From positions 1 to 47,551 of the forward strand of contig CAJTYI010000008.1 in NCBI GenBank assembly GCA_910584215.1: a stretch of 47,551 nt of DNA, in the 5' to 3' direction. The position numbers and the translations under genes were made by a program. Positions 41,322 through 47,551 of the stretch are shown piece by piece. Source of the stretch: an uncultured Roseburia sp. Its GTDB lineage: Bacteria > Bacillota > Clostridia > Lachnospirales > Lachnospiraceae. The first letter of the stretch is position 1. Every line of letters starts with the position of its first letter. The notes under the pieces were generated by a model. That model was not told the origin of the DNA, did not search any database, and saw only the letters and a list, made by a program, of their open reading frames with translations.

Positions 41322-42233
41322 ATGGAGCGGGCGGAGATTGCAATCATAGGGACGGGGCCGGCGGGAATTTCTGCGGCTATTACCGCGAAGGCCAGAAACA
41401 AAGACATTATTTTGCTGGGAAGCAACAATCTGAGCGATAAAGTGAGCAAGGCGCATGAGATTCTTAATTACCCGGGGTTTCCGGAGATTTCTGGGGAGAC
41501 GCTGGCTCAAAACCTCAAGACCCATCTAGAGCACATGGACATTGCCATCACCGAAAAGAAGGTAACGGCGGTATACGCCATGGATCAATATTTTGGACTT
41601 CAGGCGGGTAGCGATATGGTGGAGGCGCAAACGGTCATTCTTGCCACCGGTGTGGTACAGGATAAGACATTTCCGGGGGAAAACGAGTTTTTGGGCCGGG
41701 GGGTCAGCTATTGCGCGACCTGTGACGCACCGTTTTATAAAGGAAAGACCGTTGCGGTTGTCGGTTATGACGAGGAGTCCGAGCGCGAGGCAGATTATCT
41801 GTCGGAAGTGGCGGGTAAAGTCTATTATTTTCCGATGTATCAAGGAGAGCCCGAGGTGGCGGATGCTGTGGAGGTGGTCCGTCAGAAGCCAAAGGAGATT
41901 CTTGGCACGTTGAAAGCCGGGACACTGCGCACGGAGCAAGAGGACTGGCAGGTGGACGGGATATTTATTTTGCGCGATGCGGTTTCGCCCGCTCAGATGG
42001 TGCCCGGTCTTACAATCGCCGACCGCCATGTAAACGTTAATGCCATGATGGAGACAGATATACCGGGATTATTTGCCTGCGGCGATATTGTTGGCAGACC
42101 GTATCAGTATGTCAAGTCGGCGGGGCAGGGAAACGTGGCGGCGCTCTCGGCAGTGACTTATCTAAGCCGTCTAAAACAGGCGCAGGCAAAAGCTGTGAAG
42201 CAGCAAAAACAGGACACGGGCGAAATCGCATAG
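41322..42233 (+). CDS. Thioredoxin reductase-like flavoprotein lacking the NADPH motifs
   Basis: A 303-aa FAD protein of the thioredoxin reductase fold: IIGTGPAGISAAI (FAD), the redox-active CATC in SYCATCDAPFY (Cys131, Cys134), and GLFACGDIVGRPYQY near the C-terminus. The second nucleotide domain has VVGYDEESEREADYL in place of GxGxxA, and the region expected to hold HRRxxxR reads YYFPMYQGEP, so NADPH binding is unlikely. Ferredoxin-linked flavin thioredoxin reductases (FFTR) described in clostridia show this lack, so an electron donor such as ferredoxin is inferred. AGGAG precedes ATG 41322. It is followed by trxA, the likely substrate. Another disulfide reductase role is possible. Confidence 0.85.
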   Translation: MERAEIAIIGTGPAGISAAITAKARNKDIILLGSNNLSDKVSKAHEILNYPGFPEISGETLAQNLKTHLEHMDIAITEKKVTAVYAMDQYFGLQAGSDMVEAQTVILATGVVQDKTFPGENEFLGRGVSYCATCDAPFYKGKTVAVVGYDEESEREADYLSEVAGKVYYFPMYQGEPEVADAVEVVRQKPKEILGTLKAGTLRTEQEDWQVDGIFILRDAVSPAQMVPGLTIADRHVNVNAMMETDIPGLFACGDIVGRPYQYVKSAGQGNVAALSAVTYLSRLKQAQAKAVKQQKQDTGEIA

Positions 42234-42256
42234 CAGTCCGCGTTTTTTATGCACAG

Positions 42257-42333
42257 GGGTGCGAAGTGAAAATAGCTGCTGTTGCAGCACGCACCCCGCG
42301 CAGCGAGTAGGGAAGAAATCTCCCCTACTCGAT
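42257..42333. repeat. Copy 2 of exact 77-bp dispersed repeat
   Basis: Identical to bases 1-77. It lies between the reductase gene and trxA, 71 bases before the trxA start. Both hairpins of copy 1 are preserved, and sequences on either side differ from copy 1. Confidence 0.95.
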
Positions 42334-42404
42334 TAATGATGGCGCAAATAGCTGATCTTTCGGCTTTTGTATAAAAGAAATCAGAAAATGAGGAGAGGAT
42401 TTTT

Positions 42405-42719
42405 ATGGTAAAGAAGATTGTAGGTAACAATATGGATGAGGCGTTAAAGAGCAAGGCCGCGGTGGTGGATTTTTCCGCTGCCTGGTGTGGACCATGCAAA
42501 ATGCTGGCGCCGGTTTTGGACGGTATAGCGGAAGAGTATGAAGGAAAGGTAGATTTTTTTAACGCCGATACGGATGAAAATACGGCTCTCGCACAGCAGT
42601 ATGGCATCACGAACATCCCGGCGCTTATTTTTTTGAAAGACGGTGCACCGGTGGCGCAGAATGTGGGGTTTGTGCCCAAAGACGCCCTTAAGCGCTGGAT
42701 AGACGGGCAGCTGGCATAG
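42405..42719 (+). CDS. trxA: Thioredoxin
   Basis: A 104-aa thioredoxin with the active site WCGPC in FSAAWCGPCKMLAPV, the cis-proline loop ITNIPALIFL and the usual glycine near the C-terminus. It reduces protein disulfides and would be reduced by the flavoprotein encoded just upstream. GAGGAGAGG precedes ATG 42405. The 171-base gap between the two genes holds the 77-bp repeat. Confidence 0.97.
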   Translation: MVKKIVGNNMDEALKSKAAVVDFSAAWCGPCKMLAPVLDGIAEEYEGKVDFFNADTDENTALAQQYGITNIPALIFLKDGAPVAQNVGFVPKDALKRWIDGQLA

Positions 42720-42765
42720 GGGACATGCATTTTATCATGTATTGTAAAGAGACAGTACGAAAAAC

Positions 42766-42796
42766 GTAACAGTTTAGTCGGAGGCTAAACTGTTAC
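42766..42796 (-). terminator. Perfect 12-bp hairpin after trxA
   Basis: GTAACAGTTTAG (42766-42777), loop TCGGAGG, CTAAACTGTTAC (42785-42796). On the plus strand no T run follows; on the minus strand GTTTTT does, so it has a terminator shape for minus-strand transcription. It may simply stabilise the trxA mRNA end. Confidence 0.55.
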
Positions 42797-42822
42797 TAAA
42801 AAAGCGATGTTTGCGAAAATAC

Positions 42823-42851
42823 TTGAAAATACAGAGGATGAAACGTATAAT
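42823..42851 (+). promoter_or_regulatory. Promoter of the CapA-like gene
   Basis: TTGAAA (42823-42828), 17-base spacer, TATAAT (42846-42851). The leader to ATG 42941 is about 85 bases. Confidence 0.85.
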
Positions 42852-42940
42852 AGAGATTGTTTGGAATTTAGAGACTTCTGTGGAACATGAGAATCGCGCA
42901 GAAATTGGCATAATACTATGATGAATAAATGGGGAATCCT

Positions 42941-44416
42941 ATGAAGAAAAAATGTGCGGAATGTGCATTGCTTTTCGTTATGTTTATTTTTTACATCTGT
43001 GGAAGCGGCGGCAACGACGCAGTGACTGTGGAAGCGCAAGACCATGAAAAGCGGGCAATGGAAGATTTGACATCGGTGTATCACAGCATTCTAAGTGGTG
43101 TTACCGGAGAATTTTTGGCCGGACATGAGGTGGATGAGGCTTTTTTGTGCTGGTTTGAGGCAAAGTATGGAAAGGCTGCCGTCATAAATCTTGCGGCGCA
43201 TGTACTCGACGGTGAGATGGATGCGCAGTTGTGGTATGAGCTGACCGGTAATACCATGCATGTTTTGTGGCTATTATACTGCCAGGATACCGGATTTCAA
43301 AGCTATCAGCTCAATCATGTGCAGCAGCTTACCTGTCGTAACAGTGATGAGACGGTTTTTTGCTTCACCGGTGATTTTAGTCTCGCTGAGGGTTGGTGTA
43401 CGACAGAGTATTTGAATGAACAGCCCGGCGGTATCAGCGACTGTTTTTCGGATGATCTGCTTGCCTGTATGAGAGAAGCGGATGTTCTTTTGATGAATAA
43501 CGAATTTGTTTACAGCAATGATGGCGAAGCGCTGTCGGGCAAGTCCTATACGTTTCGTGCTCTGCCTGAGAGAGTAGAGCTGTTGCGGGAGATTGGCACG
43601 GATATTGTGACTTTGGCCAATAATCATGTCTATGATTTTGGGGAAGAAGGGCTTTTAGATACCATCGCTTATCTAAAAGCGCAAGGGATTACTTATTTTG
43701 GCGCCGGAGCAAATCTTGAGGAGGCTTCCCGGATTATCTATTATGTTGCCAACGGCAGAAAAATTGCCCTTGTCTCTGCTACCGAGATCGAGCGCACGAC
43801 GCAGTTTACGAAAGAGGCGAAGGAGGATAGTGCCGGTGTGATGAAGACGCTTAATCCGCAGCGTTTTTTAGACGTCATTGCAGAGGCGAAAAAAAACAGT
43901 GATTATTGTATTGTTGTGGTTCATTGGGGACCGGAGGGAGCCCTGATGTACGACGGGAAACAATATAAGCTTGCCGAGCATTTTGTACAGGCAGGCGCCG
44001 ATGCCATTATCGGTTCACATCCACATCGTCTGCAGGGAGCCGGTTTTATTCAGGGAGCGCCGGTAGCTTACAGTCTGGGCAATTTCTGGTTTTCAACGGG
44101 AACGTTATATACGACTGTAGCGCAGATTGTGATTGATGATAAAGGCGATCTTTCGCTCCGCTATGTGCCATGTTTGCAGAGAAATCTTAAGACCTCCATT
44201 ATAACGGACGAAGATGAGGTGGAGAAATATTATCGCTATCTGGCCTCTGTTTCCATAGGTGTCGGCATAGATTCAGATGGGAGAATTCATGATAAGTCAG
44301 CGGACGACTATGGTACCATGAATGTGCCCTATGATTCAGATCTCTGCGAGACGCAGGTTCTAGGAGCGATAGACTTGGACGGGCGTGTCATCGACATCGT
44401 TGGCAACCTCAAATAA
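42941..44416 (+). CDS. CapA family protein (poly-gamma-glutamate/capsule synthesis-like metallophosphoesterase)
   Basis: A 491-aa probably exported protein. The N-terminus (CALLFVMFIFYICG) is a hydrophobic signal or anchor. About 100 helical residues of unknown role follow, then the CapA domain: FTGDFSLAEGW, NNEFVYSNDGEAL, LANNHVYDFGEEGL, VVHWGPEG and GSHPHRLQG carry the metal-site Asp, Asn and His residues. CapA-type proteins act in poly-gamma-glutamate or capsule export and other envelope functions; no partner genes are nearby, so the role is open. ATG 42941 follows GGGGAA; ATG 42929 would add four residues. It is the last gene before gpmI. Confidence 0.85.
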   Translation: MKKKCAECALLFVMFIFYICGSGGNDAVTVEAQDHEKRAMEDLTSVYHSILSGVTGEFLAGHEVDEAFLCWFEAKYGKAAVINLAAHVLDGEMDAQLWYELTGNTMHVLWLLYCQDTGFQSYQLNHVQQLTCRNSDETVFCFTGDFSLAEGWCTTEYLNEQPGGISDCFSDDLLACMREADVLLMNNEFVYSNDGEALSGKSYTFRALPERVELLREIGTDIVTLANNHVYDFGEEGLLDTIAYLKAQGITYFGAGANLEEASRIIYYVANGRKIALVSATEIERTTQFTKEAKEDSAGVMKTLNPQRFLDVIAEAKKNSDYCIVVVHWGPEGALMYDGKQYKLAEHFVQAGADAIIGSHPHRLQGAGFIQGAPVAYSLGNFWFSTGTLYTTVAQIVIDDKGDLSLRYVPCLQRNLKTSIITDEDEVEKYYRYLASVSIGVGIDSDGRIHDKSADDYGTMNVPYDSDLCETQVLGAIDLDGRVIDIVGNLK

Positions 44417-44520
44417 ATATCTTAATCATGAACGTATACGGCAAATGCAGCATTGTTGCCGTTTACAATAAGAGTGGTATGCAAACGTCCAGCATAGAAA
44501 AGAAAAGAGAGGATAAAAAA

Positions 44521-46062
44521 ATGAGCAAAAAACCTACCGTTTTAATGATTTTGGATGGCTTCGGCTTAAATGAAAAGACCGAGGGCAACGCAGTGGCGCA
44601 GGCCAATACACCGGTAATTGACGGGCTGATGAGAGACTATCCCTATGTAAAGGGTTACGCCAGTGGGCTGGCCGTTGGACTTCCCGACGGACAAATGGGG
44701 AACTCCGAGGTAGGACATTTGAATATGGGGGCGGGAAGAATCGTTTACCAGGAGCTGACCCGCATCACCAAAGAGATTGAGGACGGAGATTTCTTCAAGA
44801 ACGAGGCATTATTAAAAGGGATTTTGAACGTAAAGAAAAACAATTCCGATCTCCATCTGTATGGACTGCTCTCAGACGGCGGCGTACACAGCCACAACAC
44901 ACATTTGTATGGCTTGCTGGAGCTGGCGAAAAGGGAGGGCGTACAAAATGTATATGTACATTGTTTCCTCGACGGACGCGACACCGCGCCTACCTCAGGA
45001 AAAGGTTTTGTGGAAGCTCTGGAGGAGAAAATGGCCGAGATCGGCGTGGGGAAGATCGCTTCGATTTCGGGACGCTACTATGTGATGGACAGGGATAATC
45101 GCTGGGAGCGTGTGCAGAGAGCTTACGATGCGCTGACAAAAGGGGAAGGCGTGCAGGCAGATTCGGCTGTCGCCGCCATGGAGGCATCCTATGCCAAGGA
45201 CGTGACGGACGAATTTTTCGAGCCGACAGTCATTGTGGAAAACGGTGCGCCGCGCGCGACGATCAAAGACCAAGACACCGTAATATTCTTTAATTTCCGG
45301 CCGGACCGCGCCAGAGAGATAACAAGAGCGTTCTGTGCGGACGAATTTGACGGGTTTGACAGAGGAAAAAGAAAAGACGTTACTTATATTTGCTTTACCG
45401 AGTATGATGTGACCATTCCCAACAAGGAGATTGCGTTCCATAAAGTAGAATTAAAGAATACATTTGGCCAGTATCTTGCGGCAAACGGCAAGACGCAGGC
45501 GAGAATTGCCGAGACGGAAAAATACGCGCATGTCACGTTTTTCTTCAACGGCGGTGTGGAGGAGCCGAACGAGGGAGAGGATAGAATTCTTGTGAAATCG
45601 CCCAAAGTGGCAACCTATGATTTGCAGCCACAGATGAGCGCGCCGGAGGTGTGCGACAAGCTATGCGAGGCGATTCGTTCCGGCAAATATGATGTGATTA
45701 TTATCAATTTTGCCAATCCGGACATGGTAGGCCACACAGGAATTATGGAAGCGGCCGTGAAGGCAGTGGAGACAGTGGACGCCTGCGTTGGAAAAGCGGT
45801 CGAGGCATTAAAAGAAGCGGGCGGTCAGATGTTTTTGTGTGCTGATCATGGAAATGCAGAGCAGCTTGTGGACTATGAGACAGGGGCGCCGTTTACCGCA
45901 CATACGACCAATCCGGTGCCGTTTATCTTAATTAATGCCGATCCGGCATATACACTGAGAGAAAACGGATGTCTGGCTGATATTATTCCTACCATGATAG
46001 AGTTGATGGGTATGGAACAGCCCCAAGAGATGACAGGGAAATCATTGTTGATCAAAAAATAA
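44521..46062 (+). CDS. gpmI: 2,3-bisphosphoglycerate-independent phosphoglycerate mutase
   Basis: It interconverts 3- and 2-phosphoglycerate with two manganese ions. The alkaline-phosphatase-type start LMILDGFGLNEK, the phosphoserine in MGNSEVGHLNMGAG (Ser62), RYYVMDRDNRWERV, FFNFRPDRARE and CADHGNAEQ are all present. The length is 513 aa from ATG 44521, which has AGAGGA upstream. It is separated from tpiA by the accessory block, although tpiA-gpmI adjacency is common in Firmicutes. A terminator follows. Confidence 0.97.
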   Translation: MSKKPTVLMILDGFGLNEKTEGNAVAQANTPVIDGLMRDYPYVKGYASGLAVGLPDGQMGNSEVGHLNMGAGRIVYQELTRITKEIEDGDFFKNEALLKGILNVKKNNSDLHLYGLLSDGGVHSHNTHLYGLLELAKREGVQNVYVHCFLDGRDTAPTSGKGFVEALEEKMAEIGVGKIASISGRYYVMDRDNRWERVQRAYDALTKGEGVQADSAVAAMEASYAKDVTDEFFEPTVIVENGAPRATIKDQDTVIFFNFRPDRAREITRAFCADEFDGFDRGKRKDVTYICFTEYDVTIPNKEIAFHKVELKNTFGQYLAANGKTQARIAETEKYAHVTFFFNGGVEEPNEGEDRILVKSPKVATYDLQPQMSAPEVCDKLCEAIRSGKYDVIIINFANPDMVGHTGIMEAAVKAVETVDACVGKAVEALKEAGGQMFLCADHGNAEQLVDYETGAPFTAHTTNPVPFILINADPAYTLRENGCLADIIPTMIELMGMEQPQEMTGKSLLIKK

Positions 46063-46103
46063 TGGCTGACCGTAAATGGACAGCAAAGTTTGCGTATGAA
46101 AAA

Positions 46104-46137
46104 TCGGCGGCCGTAATGGCCGCCGAAACTGTTTTTA
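46104..46137 (+). terminator. Rho-independent terminator of gpmI
   Basis: TCGGCGGCC (46104-46112), loop GTAAT, GGCCGCCGA (46118-46126), then AACTGTTTTT. It separates gpmI from the convergent PilZ gene. Confidence 0.92.
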
Positions 46138-46159
46138 ATATGTAATGCGCGATATCATG

Positions 46160-46513
46160 TTATAACGCCAAAAGCGCCTGCAGATTATCGGTTGGAACTG
46201 CAAATTCGCAGCCGTAACGGTAGTGGTTGTGATCTAACGGTTTTGAGTAAAGGATTTTTACCGTAGTAAAAATCAGTGGATTGGGGTTGGCGCTGTCCGG
46301 TGCGCCGGGCTGTTCATAGGCGAGGGAGGCATTAAAATAGTAACCTACGGGCAGCACGCCTTCTGTGACAAAGCTAAGACCGCTTATGGATATGTTTTCA
46401 ACTTCTATCGGTGTTTCCAGTTCATGGACGCCGCTGTAATTCTGCTTATAAAGATCGCAGATGCTCAGTTTTATGCTGACCGGATATCTGACATTTCGCC
46501 TTCGTTCTCTCAT
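46160..46513 (-). CDS. PilZ domain protein
   Basis: A 117-aa protein with the cyclic-di-GMP-binding PilZ pattern: RERRRNVRYPVS near the start (RxxxR-type) and NISISGLSF (D/NxSxxG-type) about 40 residues later, then the beta-barrel end YRYGCEFAV. It probably senses cyclic di-GMP. I chose ATG 46513 because the promoter at 46580-46608 puts transcription start only about 9 bases before the upstream ATG 46564, too close for a ribosome binding site; AAAGGCGA precedes 46513. The target is unknown. Confidence 0.8.
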   Translation of the reverse strand: MRERRRNVRYPVSIKLSICDLYKQNYSGVHELETPIEVENISISGLSFVTEGVLPVGYYFNASLAYEQPGAPDSANPNPLIFTTVKILYSKPLDHNHYRYGCEFAVPTDNLQALLAL

Positions 46514-46579
46514 AAAGAATCTGTTCGCCTTTCGATATAAAATATGGCATAAGCGCCAAAACATTTAGTATTCTCTTTT

Positions 46580-46608
46580 ATTATAACGGTGTAAAATTGC
46601 TGCGTCAA
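46580..46608 (-). promoter_or_regulatory. Promoter of the PilZ gene
   Basis: On the minus strand TTGACG (46608-46603), 17-base spacer, TATAAT (46585-46580): a near-consensus sigma-A promoter. Confidence 0.88.
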
Positions 46609-46717
46609 GTGAAGAAAAAGACGGCCGCGCCAAGTGAAGGAAAAGATGGATGCGTTCGCACCTTGGAAGTAACCGTGTAGTATAAACAGGCATAGGGATT
46701 GAAATGTAACAAAAACA

Positions 46718-46747
46718 TTGACGAACATCATGGGCCTGTATTATAAT
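46718..46747 (+). promoter_or_regulatory. Promoter of purC
   Basis: TTGACG (46718-46723), 18-base spacer, TATAAT (46742-46747). The leader of about 85 bases has no clear purine riboswitch core. Confidence 0.8.
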
Positions 46748-46837
46748 TTTGAAGTAGTATGGCGTTCACGATAAGGAAACAGTTATTGTTTGGTTAAAAT
46801 TAGGTGCGCTTGCCGTGCCGGAAAAGAGGAGAGTATC

Positions 46838-47551
46838 ATGCAGGAATACAGGCCGTTCAAAGAGGGAAAAGTACGGGAAGTCTATGACAACGGAGAGAGC
46901 CTGATTATGGTCGCGACTGACCGTATCTCGGCGTTTGACAACATTTTAAAGAACCGGATTACGCAAAAAGGTGCGATCCTGACACAGATGTCCAAGTTCT
47001 GGTTTGATTTTACAAAGGATATTGTGCCAAATCATATGATTTCTGTGGATACGTCGGACATGCCGGAGTTTTTTCGCAAAGACGAGTTTCAGGGAAACAG
47101 TATGATGTGCAAAAAATTAGAGATGCTGCCGATCGAGTGTATTGTGCGTGGATATATCACCGGCAGCGGCTGGGCAAGCTATCAGGAAAACGGCACCGTG
47201 TGCGGCATCAAACTGCCGGAGGGACTCATGGAGTCAGACAAACTGCCTGAGCCGATCTATACACCGAGCACCAAGGCAGAGATCGGTCTGCACGATGAAA
47301 ATATTTCGTTTGATCAAAGCGTGGAAGTGCTGGAAAAGGCATATCCGGGCAAAGGGTCTGAGTATGCGCAAAAAATCAAAGATTACACGCTCGCGTTGTA
47401 CAAGAAATGTGCCGAATATGCGCTTAGCCGCGGCATTATCATCGCGGACACCAAGTTTGAGTTTGGTTTGGATGAAGACGGCTCCATTGTATTGGGAGAC
47501 GAGATGCTCACGCCGGACAGTTCGCGTTTTTGGCCGTTGGAAGGCTACGAG
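46838..47551 (+). CDS. purC: Phosphoribosylaminoimidazole-succinocarboxamide synthase (partial, cut by window end)
   Basis: PurC joins aspartate to CAIR in purine synthesis. The first 238 codons are present, from MQEYRPFKEGKVREVYDNG through ATDRISAFD, GYITGSGWASYQ, TPSTKAEIG and DTKFEFGLD to GDEMLTPDSSRFWP, without a stop before the window edge. GAGGAGAG lies just before ATG 46838. The family's longer form has about 290 residues, so roughly 50 are missing. Further purine genes may follow outside the window. Confidence 0.96.
   Translation, partial: MQEYRPFKEGKVREVYDNGESLIMVATDRISAFDNILKNRITQKGAILTQMSKFWFDFTKDIVPNHMISVDTSDMPEFFRKDEFQGNSMMCKKLEMLPIECIVRGYITGSGWASYQENGTVCGIKLPEGLMESDKLPEPIYTPSTKAEIGLHDENISFDQSVEVLEKAYPGKGSEYAQKIKDYTLALYKKCAEYALSRGIIIADTKFEFGLDEDGSIVLGDEMLTPDSSRFWPLEGYE

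Noticed and set aside
46748..46837. Purine riboswitch before purC
   Set aside because: The leader is short and I could not find the conserved three-way junction core or loop pairing.

Overview
The window reads as a chromosomal segment of a Clostridia species, most likely Lachnospiraceae. The signs are strong AGGAGG-type ribosome binding sites, sigma-A promoters with TTGACA/TATAAT-like boxes, a CIRCE-controlled hrcA-grpE-dnaK-dnaJ operon, the mtaB-ireB-ruvX-DUF1292-rnjA-ylbF-mltG-trmR-U32 gene order, a glutaminyl-tRNA synthetase, and intracellular pectin-oligosaccharide enzymes. No tRNA, rRNA, CRISPR array, insertion sequence or prophage gene was found. Most genes lie on the plus strand.

Region 1 (about 0.3-8.1 kb) is a plant cell wall catabolic cluster: a GH105 unsaturated rhamnogalacturonyl hydrolase, a rhamnogalacturonan acetylesterase, a GH112 phosphorylase, L-rhamnose mutarotase and two GH43 enzymes. 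None has an evident signal peptide, so imported rhamnogalacturonan-I fragments are probably finished inside the cell, with phosphorolysis releasing galactose 1-phosphate and rhamnose.

Region 2 (8.3-14.6 kb) is the heat-shock operon, with a canonical promoter and perfect CIRCE, followed by a terminator and a small coiled-coil protein ending in a J-domain-like segment. luxS then runs on the minus strand. Region 3 (15.4-34 kb) is a long housekeeping stretch for RNA and translation: prmA, rsmE, a cysteine desulfurase with thiI, a divergent HPr-like gene, mtaB, ireB, ruvX, a DUF1292 gene, rnjA, ylbF, an mltG-like gene, trmR and a trhP-like gene. A beta-propeller lactonase, an AI-2E-family membrane protein, glnS, a DUF2225 gene and a MocR-type regulator follow, then hisJ and a GNAT gene on the minus strand.

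Region 4 (35.3-46.1 kb) is the lower-glycolysis set gapA, pgk, tpiA and gpmI. Between tpiA and gpmI lies about 5.8 kb of accessory-looking DNA: a WHH/HNH-type nuclease, a repeat array, a 74-aa orphan, two DUF2589 proteins, a thioredoxin-reductase-like flavoprotein without the pyridine-nucleotide motifs, thioredoxin, and a CapA-type protein. The window ends with a PilZ gene (minus strand) and the start of purC, cut by the window edge.

Two features recur. First, short tandem repeats flank many genes; in pgk and luxS they duplicate the last codons plus stop. Second, several intergenic regions hold elaborate inverted repeats, including an exact 77-bp repeat present twice. The best candidate for an undescribed system is the nuclease plus DUF2589 cluster at 38.9-41.0 kb. 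Another point of interest is the structured leader upstream of the reductase, in which a hairpin loop is an exact complement of bases next to the ribosome binding site.
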